Notes: generated from the sequence alone by a model not told the origin. DNA of 64,000 bases from CADEFQ01 sp050249415 (GCA_050249415.1 JBFWQO010000008.1:62001-126000), one strand, 5' to 3'. Shown: positions 19,094-28,427, counted from the stretch's first letter. Translations and numbers: made by a program.

Positions 19094-19558
19094 TCAGGTC
19101 GCAGTGCCGGGGCCTCCGGCCGGCATCTGCAGGAACTCGATCAGGGTCGGGTCGCCCTGCCGTTCGAGGTACGCGAAGGTGGTATCGGCGCTGTAGCGCT
19201 TGTACCAGATGACCTCGTACCCGAGCGTCTTCGCCCTGGCGATCCAGTCGTCGCAGTCCTCGACGCGAAACTGCACGTGGTGGATGCCCTCGCGCCCGCG
19301 CTCGATGAATTCGCGGTGGGGGCTCTCGCCGCCTTGCCACTGTATGAGCTCGATCTCGAGCTCGCCGCTGTGCCCGAAGGCCATCGCGAGCTTGACGTCC
19401 GCGATGCGCCCCCGATAGGTGGCGCCCTCCACTGTGCCGTCCATGGTCGTGAAGGGTCCGTACAGCGGCTCGTAGAGCGCCATCGAGGCCGCGAGGTCGC
19501 GCACCACATGGCCGAGTTGCGAGATCGGCGGCAGGCCCAGCTGTTGCAGCGATTTCAT
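19094..19558 (-). CDS. VOC-family (glyoxalase/dioxygenase-fold) protein
   Basis: A 154-residue protein of the vicinal-oxygen-chelate superfamily. The paired beta-alpha-beta-beta-beta modules are marked by LGHVVRDLAASMALYEPLYG at the start, ELELIQWQ in the middle and IHHVQFRVEDCDDW opening the second module. The histidines in LGHVV and IHHVQF and the glutamate in ELELIQ are plausible metal ligands. Members include methylmalonyl-CoA epimerases, glyoxalases and extradiol dioxygenases. Its neighbour, a carboxyltransferase of the propionyl/methylcrotonyl-CoA carboxylase family, makes an epimerase-like role attractive but unproven. Confidence 0.85.
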   Translation of the reverse strand: MKSLQQLGLPPISQLGHVVRDLAASMALYEPLYGPFTTMDGTVEGATYRGRIADVKLAMAFGHSGELEIELIQWQGGESPHREFIERGREGIHHVQFRVEDCDDWIARAKTLGYEVIWYKRYSADTTFAYLERQGDPTLIEFLQMPAGGPGTAT

Positions 19559-19571
19559 TGCGGGGGTTTCC

Positions 19572-21095
19572 TCAGGGGTGGATACCGGTGAAGTGCACGG
19601 GGCTCGCGTGCGACGGCAGGCGACCGGCAGCGAGTGCCAGGCCGCTCAGCAATGCGTTGCGCAGATCCCTCGGGTCGATGATGTCATCGTAGCCGAGACG
19701 GTCCGCGATGTGATACGCGCCATCCGCCTGCCCGGCTGCGATGCGCGCACGCGCCGCCTCGTCGAGCCGGGCGGCCTCGGCGCCGCTGGCGGCCGGCATC
19801 GAGCCGAGCGCGATGGCCGGGAAGGCGAGCGAGATCGTCTGCCGGTCGAACGGGTTCATGCCCATGATGGAGGAGCCGAAGCCGAAGGCCTTGCGCAGCG
19901 TCACGTGCAGCTTCGGCACCTGCAGCCGATGCTGCGCGACGAACATGCGCGCCGCGTGGCGCAGCGTGCCCGCCTTCTCGGCCGCGGTGCCGGCCATCAC
20001 GCCCGGGTTGTCGGTGAGGAAGATGACCGGCAGGTGAAAAGCGTTGGCGACCGCCAGGAAATGCGCCGCCTTGTCCGCCGCCGCCGCATCCACGGCGCCG
20101 GCATTGACCGCCGGATCGTTCGCGACGATCGCGATACTGCGCCCGCCGAGGTGCGCGAGCGCGGTGACGAGCGCCGCGCCATATCGCGGCTGGATCTCGA
20201 GCAGCTTGCCGTCGTCGACCAGCCGCGTCAGCACGTTCGTCATGCGAAAGGCGATGCGCGGATCGGGATCGATGAGACCCAGGATGTCGTCGAGGCGGCG
20301 CGGTCCGGTGTCCGCGCCGGTGCCAGGGGGCGGCGCGCTCCAGGCATTCGAGGGAAAGTAGCCGAGGTAGCGTCGCGCGAGCGCGATCGCGTCGAGGTCG
20401 CCGGCGACGAGATTGTGCGCGACGCCCGATTGCACGACATGCACCTGCGGGCCGCCGAGTTCCTCCTTTGTGACCGACTCGCCGATGGCCGCCTTCACGA
20501 TCGGCGGGCCGGCGGCGAACATCGAAGCCGACTCCGTCATCACGACGAAGTCCGAGAGCGGTGCGGTGAGCGCGCCGTGGCCCGCCGAGGCGCCCGTCAC
20601 GAGGCATACGACGGGCACGAGACCCGAGAGTTCCGCGAGTCCCTGGAGGTCATTCGGCCGGCGCCCCGCGTGCTCATTGGTGAGCCGATGACCGGCGCCT
20701 TCCAGCATGAAAACGAGCGGTACGCGCTCCTGCGCGGCGAGCTGCGTGAGCCGGTAGCGCTTGTCCGCGCCGCGATCGCCGATCGAGCCGCCGAGCACCG
20801 TGACATCCTCGATGCCGGCGAGCACGGGGCGCCCATCGACGAGGCCGAAGCCGGCCACGAGCCCATCGGCCGGTGCCGGCGCTTCGCTCGCCTCGCTTCG
20901 GCTGCCGGCGAACGCGCCGATTTCGACGAAAGTGCCGTCATCGAAGAGCGCCCCGGCGCGCGCGCGCGCATCGAGTTTGCCGGCCTTGCGCTGGCGCTCG
21001 AGACGCGCGGCTCCGCCCATGCCGCGGGCGAAGGCGCGCCGCCGTTCGAGCTCCGCCAGGATGCCGGCCCAGCGGCTGTCCACGGGCCTGCTCAT
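19572..21095 (-). CDS. Acyl-CoA carboxylase carboxyltransferase (beta) subunit
   Basis: A 507-residue carboxyltransferase of the propionyl-/methylcrotonoyl-CoA carboxylase beta family. N-terminal MGGAARLERQRKAGKLDARAR is followed by a crotonase-fold domain with the oxyanion segment VTGASAGHGALTAPLSDFVV and a C-terminal half with IFLTDNPGVMAGTAAEKAG. It transfers a carboxyl group from carboxybiotin to an acyl-CoA. No biotin carboxylase or biotin carrier gene lies in the window, so the partner must be elsewhere or the reaction run in the decarboxylating direction. It is first in a minus-strand operon with VOC and SDR genes. Confidence 0.9.
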   Translation of the reverse strand: MSRPVDSRWAGILAELERRRAFARGMGGAARLERQRKAGKLDARARAGALFDDGTFVEIGAFAGSRSEASEAPAPADGLVAGFGLVDGRPVLAGIEDVTVLGGSIGDRGADKRYRLTQLAAQERVPLVFMLEGAGHRLTNEHAGRRPNDLQGLAELSGLVPVVCLVTGASAGHGALTAPLSDFVVMTESASMFAAGPPIVKAAIGESVTKEELGGPQVHVVQSGVAHNLVAGDLDAIALARRYLGYFPSNAWSAPPPGTGADTGPRRLDDILGLIDPDPRIAFRMTNVLTRLVDDGKLLEIQPRYGAALVTALAHLGGRSIAIVANDPAVNAGAVDAAAADKAAHFLAVANAFHLPVIFLTDNPGVMAGTAAEKAGTLRHAARMFVAQHRLQVPKLHVTLRKAFGFGSSIMGMNPFDRQTISLAFPAIALGSMPAASGAEAARLDEAARARIAAGQADGAYHIADRLGYDDIIDPRDLRNALLSGLALAAGRLPSHASPVHFTGIHP

Positions 21096-21166
21096 GTGTG
21101 CCGTCTCCAGGGATTAATATGCTATTTTTAATTTACTGCATCGGGGCTTGGTCGGAAAGGTGCGCG
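21096..21166. promoter_or_regulatory. Divergent promoter region with AT-rich core
   Basis: A 71-bp gap between the carboxylase and the MBL hydrolase genes contains an AT-rich island at 21113-21136, striking in this GC-rich DNA. It includes the dyad ATTAA (21113-21117) and TTAAT (21128-21132) ten bases apart. It may hold overlapping promoters and an operator, possibly for the TetR regulator at 23218; this is inferred from position only. Confidence 0.4.
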
Positions 21167-22459
21167 ATGGACATCGTCAGACAACTCGTGGAGAGCCGGC
21201 CGGATTTCTTCGCGAACCGCAGTGCCCATCTCGAGCGGGCGGCCCCGATCGGCGATTTTCTCTGGCAATCCACGGGGCTTTCGAACGCCTATGCCGTACG
21301 CACCCCGGCCGGGCGGGTCATCATCAACACCGGCATGGGCTTCGAGGCGCCGGTGCACAAGCGGCTCTTCGACGCTGCCTGCCCGGGCCCCACGCCTTTC
21401 ATCGTCCTCACCCAGGGCCACGTCGATCACGTGGGCGGCGTGGCGCACTTTCGGGAGCGGGGCACCCGGCTCGTTGCGCAACGCAACCTGCCGTTCTGCC
21501 AGCGCGATGACCAGCGCATCAAGCAGGTGCGGGAATCGCAGGCCTGGATCTGGTTCAGCGAGGCGCTGGCCGCCGCGCGCAAGGTGCAGGGTCCGCCGGG
21601 CGATGCGGCTGCCGCACAGCCGTTGCAGGATGTGCCGGTTGCCGATATCAGCTTCGACGATACCTTCACATTCGAGCTCGGTGGCCTGCAGTTCGACCTG
21701 TACGCGGTGCCGGGCGGCGAAACCATCGATAGCTGCATCGTCAGCCTGCCGCAGCACGGGATCGTCTTCTCGGGCAACACCTTCGGCCCGCTCTTCCCCC
21801 ATTTCCCGAACTTCAACACCATCCGCGGCGATCGCTATCGCTTCGTCGAGCCTTATCTCGAATCGCTGCGCCGGGTGCGTGCGCTCGAGCCGCGGCTCCT
21901 CGTCACGGGGCATTTCGCGCCGATCGAGGGCGCTGCGTTGATTCGCGCCTGCCTCGATCGCCTCGAACAGGCGGTCGAGTACGTGCACCGTCGAACGCTC
22001 GAAGGCATGAACGCCGGCACGGACATCTGGACCCTGATGCGTGAGGTGCAGTTGCCGCCCGAGCTCTTTGTCGGCCAGGGTTACGGCAAGGTGAGCTGGG
22101 CCGTGCGCACGATCTGGGAGCAGTACATGGGCTGGTTCAAGGCGCAGGCGACGAGCGAGCTGTACCCGACCCAACCGCGCGAGATATACCCCGACCTCGT
22201 TGCGCTCGCGGGGATCGAGGCGGTCGCCGCGCGGGGGCGCGCGAAGCTCGTCGCCGGCGACCCGGAGGCGGCGATGCTGCTCGCCGAGGCGGCGCTGGCG
22301 CACTCGCCGCGCGCTCCTCTTGCGCTCGGGCTTGCGAGGGACGCGAATCGCGCACTGCTCGAACGGTCGGGCGGGCGCAATTTCTGGGAGGCCGGCTGGC
22401 TGCGCACGCAGGTACGCGATCTCGAGGCGGCGCTCGATGGCGCCGGAGTGCGGAGGTAG
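21167..22459 (+). CDS. MBL-fold hydrolase with alkylsulfatase-type C-terminus
   Basis: A 430-residue metallo-beta-lactamase-fold protein. The metal site reads TQGHVDH at residues 82-88, so the first histidine of the usual HxHxDH is glutamine while the other ligands remain. Later ligand regions are GNTFGPLFPHFPN and VTGHFAPIEG. The C-terminal ~90 residues (RGRAKLVAGDPEAAMLLAEA, then GRNFWEAGWLRTQVRDLE) resemble the dimerisation domain of SdsA1/BDS1 type III alkylsulfatases. It may hydrolyse a sulfate ester or another ester, but the altered ligand makes activity uncertain. The ATG at 21167 starts the domain; it precedes an SDR gene by four bases. Confidence 0.82.
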   Translation: MDIVRQLVESRPDFFANRSAHLERAAPIGDFLWQSTGLSNAYAVRTPAGRVIINTGMGFEAPVHKRLFDAACPGPTPFIVLTQGHVDHVGGVAHFRERGTRLVAQRNLPFCQRDDQRIKQVRESQAWIWFSEALAAARKVQGPPGDAAAAQPLQDVPVADISFDDTFTFELGGLQFDLYAVPGGETIDSCIVSLPQHGIVFSGNTFGPLFPHFPNFNTIRGDRYRFVEPYLESLRRVRALEPRLLVTGHFAPIEGAALIRACLDRLEQAVEYVHRRTLEGMNAGTDIWTLMREVQLPPELFVGQGYGKVSWAVRTIWEQYMGWFKAQATSELYPTQPREIYPDLVALAGIEAVAARGRAKLVAGDPEAAMLLAEAALAHSPRAPLALGLARDANRALLERSGGRNFWEAGWLRTQVRDLEAALDGAGVRR

Positions 22460-22463
22460 GGGC

Positions 22464-23216
22464 ATGGGCTACTGGTCGAATCCGCGGTACGACTACCGCG
22501 GCGCAAAGGTGCTGGTGACCGGCGCTACATCGGGCATCGGCGGCGGGATCGCAGCCGCGTACCGCGAGGCGGGCGCGGACGTGGCCATCACGGGCACTCG
22601 GGGCAGTGCGGCCGAGTACGACGGCGACCTCTCGGGCTTTCGCTACCTGCAACTGCGGCTCGAGGACGATGCCGGGATCGAACAGGTGGCCGCGGCGCTG
22701 CCCGCGCTCGATATCCTGGTGAACAACGCGGGCGGCAACTTTGCGGCGCAGAACGAGTACGAGCCCGAGGTCTTCGAGCGCTCGGTGCGCGTGAATCTTC
22801 TGAGTGCGTATCGCATGGCGCACGCCTGTCGCGCCAGGCTCGCCGCGAGCAGCCTGCCCGGTGGCGCGAGCGTCGTCGGCATCGCCTCGATGACCTCCTA
22901 CTTCGGTGTCGAGGTCGTGCCGGGCTACGGGGCCGCCAAGGGTGGTCTCGTGCAGCTCACCAAGACACTCGCCATCGCCTGGGCGAGGGAACGCATCCGC
23001 GTGAATGCCGTTGCGGCCGGCATCATCCGGAGCCGCATGACGGAATACTTCCTGACGACACCGGATGCCGAGGCCTCGCGCCAGCGTACTCCGATGCGGC
23101 GTTTCGGCACGCCCGCCGACATCGCAGGCGCGGTGCTCTTCCTGACGAGCGAAGCGGCCGCCTACGTCACGGGCCAGACACTGCCCGTCGATGGCGGCTT
23201 CAGCGTGATGGGTTGA
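22464..23216 (+). CDS. SDR family oxidoreductase
   Basis: A 250-residue SDR with TGATSGIGGG near residue 17, NNAGGN near residue 88 and catalytic YGAAK near residue 154. The ATG at 22464 follows a GGAGGTAGGGG site, which overrides a longer in-frame start inside the MBL gene. It lies between that gene and tetR, with a one-base gap to tetR, so the three are likely co-transcribed. Confidence 0.9.
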   Translation: MGYWSNPRYDYRGAKVLVTGATSGIGGGIAAAYREAGADVAITGTRGSAAEYDGDLSGFRYLQLRLEDDAGIEQVAAALPALDILVNNAGGNFAAQNEYEPEVFERSVRVNLLSAYRMAHACRARLAASSLPGGASVVGIASMTSYFGVEVVPGYGAAKGGLVQLTKTLAIAWARERIRVNAVAAGIIRSRMTEYFLTTPDAEASRQRTPMRRFGTPADIAGAVLFLTSEAAAYVTGQTLPVDGGFSVMG

Positions 23217-23217
23217 G

Positions 23218-23913
23218 ATGGTCGCGTTCGACGGAGTGCCCACCCCGCGCAGTCTCGCGACGCGCAGCCGGCTCATCCGGGTGGCCGAACGGCTGTTCGC
23301 CGAGCGCAGCATCGGGGGCGTGTCGCTCAACGAGATCAGCAAGGCGGCGGGGCAGCGCAACAGCAACGCCTGTCAATATCACTTCAGGGACAAGCAGGGC
23401 CTGCTGCAGGCGATCCTCGACAAGCACGTGCCGGGAGTTGCCGCCGAGCGCGCCGCGATGCTCGAGCGACTCGGGCGTGCGCGCCGTGCGCCCGGCCTGC
23501 GCGCACTCGTGCAGGCGTTCGTGCGTCCCGTGGCGGCGAAGTTGCACGATGCGGGCGGCGGCCGCGAGTTCATCCGCATCAATGCGCAGCTCATCGCGCT
23601 GCACACGCTCTCCGTGCAGGGTGTGCCCGCCTCGCCGCTGCGTCTCGCGCGTGCCGATGGTTTCAGCCGTGCGCTGCGCAGGGCGTTGCGCGCGAAGGGC
23701 GTGCCCGAGAGAATCGCGCGCGATCGGCTGATGCTTGCCGCGGTGCTGGTGTTCCACGGGCTCGATGACCATTCGCGCATGCTCGATGCGACAGGCCGGC
23801 GAGCCGCCGCAGGCCACAGCGCGCGGTTCGTCGAGAACCTGGAGGATGCGATCGTCGCCTTGCTGTCGGCGCCGGCGCGCTCGGCGGTACGCGCGCAACG
23901 CCACCCCGATTGA
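23218..23913 (+). CDS. TetR-family transcriptional regulator
   Basis: A 231-residue regulator. The N-terminal helix-turn-helix is clear: RSRLIRVAERLFAERSIGGV, then LNEISKAAGQRNSNACQYHF and a DKQGLLQAIL segment. The remaining residues form the ligand-binding helical domain, whose ligand is unknown. It is embedded in an operon with SDR, sulfotransferase and MBL genes, so it probably senses a pathway intermediate such as an acyl-CoA. The AT-rich gap at 21096-21166 is a candidate target. Confidence 0.9.
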   Translation: MVAFDGVPTPRSLATRSRLIRVAERLFAERSIGGVSLNEISKAAGQRNSNACQYHFRDKQGLLQAILDKHVPGVAAERAAMLERLGRARRAPGLRALVQAFVRPVAAKLHDAGGGREFIRINAQLIALHTLSVQGVPASPLRLARADGFSRALRRALRAKGVPERIARDRLMLAAVLVFHGLDDHSRMLDATGRRAAAGHSARFVENLEDAIVALLSAPARSAVRAQRHPD

Positions 23914-23927
23914 CGAGGAGTATTGAA

Positions 23928-24746
23928 ATGACCAGGAAACGGGAATTCAGGCAGAAATACGGGCCCTGGGCCCTGGTGACGGGTGCTTCATCGGGCATCG
24001 GCGAGCAATTCGCGCGCCTGCTCGCGCGCCAGGGCATCAGTCTCCTGCTCGTCGCGCGCCGTGCGGAGCGCCTCGAGAGTCTCGCCACGGAATTGCGCCG
24101 CCGGCGGGGGCTCGAGGTGGTCGTGGTGCCGGCCGCCCTCGACGAACCGGACGCCGTGGATCGCGTCGTCGCGGCGGTCGGCGACACGGATCTGGGTCTC
24201 GTCGTCAGCAACGCGGGCTTCGGTCTCAAGGGTGCGTTCGAGTCGATCGATCGCGGCCGCCTCGAAGCGATGTTCAATGTCAATGCGCGCGTACCGCTGC
24301 TGCTGGCGCACGCACTGCTGCCGCGGCTGCGCTCGCGCGGCAGGGGCGGCATCATCTTCACCGGCTCCGTCGAGGGCGAGGCGCCCTATCCGTACTCGGC
24401 GGGCTATGCCGCGACCAAGGCGTTCGTGCACAGCCTCGGCCTGAGCCTGCATGGCGAACTCGCAGGGACCGGTGTCGAGGTGCTGGTGCTGTCGCCCGGT
24501 GCCACCGACACCGAGGCGATCACGCTGCAGGGCTTCAAGCCCGAGCTCATGCCGAATCTCATGGCGCCGGCCGAGGTGGCGAAGCAGGCGCTGCGTCAGC
24601 TCGGCAGGACGCCACTGCACGTGCCGGGGGCGGAGAATCGCAAGTACGTGAAGATGATGCGGCGCATGCCGCGCGAGAAGCTGATCGCCCTCAACGCCGG
24701 GACCATGCGCGCAGCGCTCGAGGCGAGCGGGCGAGGGCCGCGCTGA
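23928..24746 (+). CDS. SDR family oxidoreductase (SDR-type ketoreductase)
   Basis: A 272-residue SDR with TGASSGIGEQ near residue 19, SNAGFG near residue 95 and catalytic YAATK near residue 160. The ATG at 23928 is preferred over a TTG at 23910 because a GAGGAG site precedes it. Its arrangement resembles the DltE/17-beta-hydroxysteroid-dehydrogenase-12-like group, with a basic start (MTRKREFRQKYG) and an extended C-terminus. It is followed by the sulfotransferase at 24767. Confidence 0.88.
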   Translation: MTRKREFRQKYGPWALVTGASSGIGEQFARLLARQGISLLLVARRAERLESLATELRRRRGLEVVVVPAALDEPDAVDRVVAAVGDTDLGLVVSNAGFGLKGAFESIDRGRLEAMFNVNARVPLLLAHALLPRLRSRGRGGIIFTGSVEGEAPYPYSAGYAATKAFVHSLGLSLHGELAGTGVEVLVLSPGATDTEAITLQGFKPELMPNLMAPAEVAKQALRQLGRTPLHVPGAENRKYVKMMRRMPREKLIALNAGTMRAALEASGRGPR

Positions 24747-24766
24747 ACGCGGCGGGAGCCATCGCC

Positions 24767-26023
24767 ATGGGTCATGCCATCCACATCGACGATCTCGCGG
24801 CGCCCCGCCTGAGCGAGGCGCAGGCCGGTGCGCTCGCGTGGGGCGAGACGGTCACGGTCGATTTCAGCGAAGCGGCGATCCTGGACGCCGCATGCCAGCG
24901 TACCGGGCTCGCCGATTTCGGCCCGGATGATTTTCGCGGGCGCCTGCGTGTGCTGCGCGAGGCCTGGGACAGCGATCCGGAGATCACGCGCTTCCATCGT
25001 ACCGTGCTGCAGGGCTATCTCGTGCGCTACGCGAGCAATCGCCTGCTGATCCACGACACGCTGAGGCGGCACCCGGAGATCCTCGCCGAACCCATCGAGC
25101 AGCCGGTGATCGTCGTCGGGCTGCCGCGCTCGGGCACGACACACCTCGTGAACCTGCTGGCGAGCGATCGTCGTCTGCACTCGCTGCAGCTGTGGGAATC
25201 TTATGAACCGGTGCCGGTGCCCGGCGAACCTGCGCCGGGCGATGAAAGCGATCCGCGCTTTCGCCGTTGCGCGCAAGCCTGGGCCGGCATGCAGCAGGTG
25301 ACGCCGCTCATCGCGGCGATGCACCCGATGAACCCCGGGCACATCCATGAAGAACTCGAACTCATGGGACCGGATTTCGCTTCCTACAACTTCGAATGGC
25401 TGGGGCTGACACCCGCCTGGCGGGACCACTACTACGCGCACGACCAGGCGCCGCACTATGCGTACATGAAGAACGTGCTGCGGCTGCTGCAGTGGCGGCG
25501 CGGTGAGCGCAAGCGCTGGGTGCTGAAGTGCCCGCAGCACCTCGAACAGTTGCCGGTGCTGATGAAGACGTTCCCCGATGCGACCGTCGTGTTCACGCAT
25601 CGAGACCCGGTGGCGGTGATTCAGTCGACAGTCACGATGCAGGCCTATACGCAGCGCATGAACCGCCGCCACGTCGCGCTCCCGGCATTGTTCGAGTACT
25701 GGAGCGATCGCATCGAGCACCTGCTGCGCGCCTGCGTTCGCGATCGGGGGCTGGTACCGGCCGGGCGCAGCGTCGACTCGCCGTTCCACATGTTTATGGG
25801 CGACCAGTGGGGCACGATGGCACGGGTCTACGCCAGGGCCGGCCTCGAGCTCGACGCGACGGCGCGCGGGCAACTGACGGGCTACATCGCGGAACATCCG
25901 CGCGGCAAGGAGGGGCAGGTGATCTACGACCTGCGACGGGATTTCGACGTCGATCCGCTGCGACTCCGCGAGCGGTTCCGCTTCTACATCGACCGCTTTG
26001 CCGTCAAGGCCGAGGTGGGCTAA
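24767..26023 (+). CDS. PAPS-dependent sulfotransferase family protein
   Basis: A 418-residue Sulfotransfer_3-type protein related to the gene at 3039. The 5'-phosphosulfate loop VVGLPRSGTTHLVNLL lies near residue 118 and the 3'-phosphate site VVFTHRDPVAVIQST near residue 275. Both begin with a TGLADFGPDDFR-like segment (TGLTDFGPDDWR in the first), so they are paralogues. It ends the SDR-TetR-SDR operon and meets the minus-strand cytochrome gene tail to tail. The acceptor substrate is unknown. Confidence 0.88.
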   Translation: MGHAIHIDDLAAPRLSEAQAGALAWGETVTVDFSEAAILDAACQRTGLADFGPDDFRGRLRVLREAWDSDPEITRFHRTVLQGYLVRYASNRLLIHDTLRRHPEILAEPIEQPVIVVGLPRSGTTHLVNLLASDRRLHSLQLWESYEPVPVPGEPAPGDESDPRFRRCAQAWAGMQQVTPLIAAMHPMNPGHIHEELELMGPDFASYNFEWLGLTPAWRDHYYAHDQAPHYAYMKNVLRLLQWRRGERKRWVLKCPQHLEQLPVLMKTFPDATVVFTHRDPVAVIQSTVTMQAYTQRMNRRHVALPALFEYWSDRIEHLLRACVRDRGLVPAGRSVDSPFHMFMGDQWGTMARVYARAGLELDATARGQLTGYIAEHPRGKEGQVIYDLRRDFDVDPLRLRERFRFYIDRFAVKAEVG

Positions 26024-26034
26024 CCACTGGCTCG

Positions 26035-28398
26035 TCACTCCCGGAGACGCATCGTCAGCTCCTCCACGAGAGCCCGTGCCTCGGCATCTTGCGGGTACGC
26101 TTCCGCCCAACGCTTCGCGAAGCGCAGCGCACCCGGGAGGTCGCGCTGGTCGCGGTGGAACAGCGCAGCCGCCCGCAGCAGATCGCGATCCTCGGGAGCG
26201 AGGCGCAGTGCGCGCTCAACCTCCCGAATCGCCCCTGACGAGTTGCCGATCGCATTCAGTCCGACCGCGTACACGTAGGCGTATCTTGCATTCTTCGGAT
26301 CGAATCGCGTGGCGGCGCCAAGTTCCCCGACTCCGGCGTGCTGCTGTTGCAGGCGTATCAGGGTCAAACCGAGCGCGTGATGCAGCGGCGCGCTGCGGTC
26401 TGCAACCGCCAGTCCATCGCGCAAGATCTGCTCCGCGAGATCCTCGCGTCCGAGGAGCCGCTGCATTTCAGCCTGATTAACATAGGCCGGCACGTACGCG
26501 CGATCGATTCGCAGTGCGGCGACGAACTCCTCTTCGGCCGCAGCGAAGTTGCCGAGATCGCCCTCGAATGTCGCCAGCGCGACACGCGCTTCGGGTCGAT
26601 CCGCGTTGAAGCGCAGCGATGCGCGCAGTTCATCCGTGGCCTGCTGCAGGTCTTGCGGCGCAATAAGTTCCGGAAAGGTGCGGGCCAACGGCGCGAGCAC
26701 GCGGGCCGCCTCGATTCGCACGACCCTGACGGGGTCCTCGAGCAGCGCGCCACCGGCGGCGAGTGCGCGCTCGGGAGGGAGCGTTTCGAGTGCTGCCGTG
26801 GCTCGCCAGCGGACCAGCGCCTTCTCGTCGCGAACGGCTTCCAGGATGACCTGTTCAGCGGCGTCGCTGCGCGCAGGGGCCAGGACCTCCAGCGCCGTGG
26901 CACGCACGATCGTCGGCTGGGCCCGGTCCCGGGCGATGCTCGCCAGTTCCTCCGGGGCGCGGGCCGGGTTGCCGCGCGCCCTCGCGAACGCCTCGGCGAA
27001 CTGCTGGAACCCGCCGGGGCGACGGCCGAGCCAGCGCACGAGCGTCGCATCCGCCCACGAAGGCGGTCGATCGGCATGACAGGCATTGCAGGCATTCGGC
27101 GTGCCCAACGTCATGGTGCGATCGGGCCTGGGCACGCGCAGGCTGTGATCGTGACGCGGGTCGATCTGCATGTAGGTGGTCGCCGGCATGTGGCAGGACA
27201 CGCATTGGCTCGCCGGTGTGCCGGCCGCGTGGAAGTGGTGTGCGGGGTTGTCGTACTTGCGTGGCGCGTGGCAGCCAGCGCACACGGCGTTGCCCTCGGC
27301 GCGCAGTTTCTGGCTGTGCGGTTCGTGGCAATCACTGCAACTCACTCCGCGCGCGTACATGCGGCTCTGCAAGAACGAGCCCCACGTGTAAACCTCTTCG
27401 TACTGCTGGCCATCGACATGGTAGAGGGGCTCCGTCAGCAGGTCGGGCGCGTAGAAATCCAGGAAGGCGGCGCCGGGCACGTAGCCCGGCGCAATCTGCG
27501 AGCGCCGCGCGTGACACTGGGCACACACCCCGATCTCGCGTTCGCTCGTGCGGGGCGCGCTCCGCGTGGCGTTGCCGGATAGCGCATCCGGCAGCCACGC
27601 GATGCCGCGGCGCTCATTGAGCGCCACCGTGAGACCTTTGCGCGAGTCGCCATCGGGCTTCGCGGCCCACGCGAGGTGCCGCGACCCGGGACCATGGCAG
27701 GCCTCGCAGCCGACCACGATCTCGGACCATGTCGTGTCGAACACGCTGGTGGTCGCGTCGTAATTCTTGCGTACGCCGGTGGAATGGCAGTCGGCGCACA
27801 TGTGATCCCAGTTCTGGTCGATGCCGGTCCAGTGCAGGCGATCGTCGGGCCGCAGGAGTTCGTCTGGATACAACGAGAACCAGCGCTGGCCGCCACCGGT
27901 GCGGGGACGGCTGTCCCACGCGACGGTCAGCGCCTGCAGGCGACCGCCCGGCAAGCGGACGAGGTATTGTTGAAGGGGATCGACGCCGAACGTGTAGTCG
28001 ATTTCGAAATCGGCGTTCGCGCCCTGTGGGCCTTCCGCATGGGTGAACAGCCGGCCGTCGCGCTGGAAGAAGGTCCAGTCGACTCCGCCGTCGGAGAATT
28101 TCGCGCCGGAAAAGTCGCCCAGCGCGGCCTGCGAGTTTGCAATCTGCATCGCATGAGCGTGCTGTGAATCCTGCCAGCGCCGGTACGCGTCAGTGTGGCA
28201 ACCGGCGCAGGCCGCGCTGCCGACAGGGTGTGCGGCGGGCTCCGCAGCCCGATCAGACTCTCGCGCTGTACGCCCGGTCAAAAGATGACCCACCAGGATC
28301 GCGAGGCCGGCAGCGAGCGCGAGCACGCCGACCAGCTTCAGTGTCGACCGCACTCTCCGGCTTGTCGGCGCGCGTATCCGCGTGATACTAGCTCTCAC
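26035..28398 (-). CDS. Octahaem c-type cytochrome with HEAT/TPR-like C-terminus
   Basis: A protein of about 787 residues with eight CxxCH haem-binding motifs: CAGCH, CADCH, CEACH, CAQCH, CSDCH, CAGCH, CVSCH and CNACH, all in the N-terminal half. An N-terminal hydrophobic helix (TLKLVGVLALAAGLAILVGH) acts as a signal or anchor. The C-terminal half first shows HEAT-like repeats (RWRATAALETLPPERALAAG), then TPR-like repeats (RDLPGALRFAKRWAEAYP at the end). The start is uncertain: GTG at 28398 is used, but GTG at 28353 gives a cleaner signal sequence. Related multihaem/TPR proteins occur in many bacteria without a fixed role; electron transfer in the periplasm is likely. Confidence 0.86.
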   Translation of the reverse strand: MRASITRIRAPTSRRVRSTLKLVGVLALAAGLAILVGHLLTGRTARESDRAAEPAAHPVGSAACAGCHTDAYRRWQDSQHAHAMQIANSQAALGDFSGAKFSDGGVDWTFFQRDGRLFTHAEGPQGANADFEIDYTFGVDPLQQYLVRLPGGRLQALTVAWDSRPRTGGGQRWFSLYPDELLRPDDRLHWTGIDQNWDHMCADCHSTGVRKNYDATTSVFDTTWSEIVVGCEACHGPGSRHLAWAAKPDGDSRKGLTVALNERRGIAWLPDALSGNATRSAPRTSEREIGVCAQCHARRSQIAPGYVPGAAFLDFYAPDLLTEPLYHVDGQQYEEVYTWGSFLQSRMYARGVSCSDCHEPHSQKLRAEGNAVCAGCHAPRKYDNPAHHFHAAGTPASQCVSCHMPATTYMQIDPRHDHSLRVPRPDRTMTLGTPNACNACHADRPPSWADATLVRWLGRRPGGFQQFAEAFARARGNPARAPEELASIARDRAQPTIVRATALEVLAPARSDAAEQVILEAVRDEKALVRWRATAALETLPPERALAAGGALLEDPVRVVRIEAARVLAPLARTFPELIAPQDLQQATDELRASLRFNADRPEARVALATFEGDLGNFAAAEEEFVAALRIDRAYVPAYVNQAEMQRLLGREDLAEQILRDGLAVADRSAPLHHALGLTLIRLQQQHAGVGELGAATRFDPKNARYAYVYAVGLNAIGNSSGAIREVERALRLAPEDRDLLRAAALFHRDQRDLPGALRFAKRWAEAYPQDAEARALVEELTMRLRE

Positions 28399-28427
28399 GA
28401 CAGCAACATGCGCGTGAGGCAAAGCAT

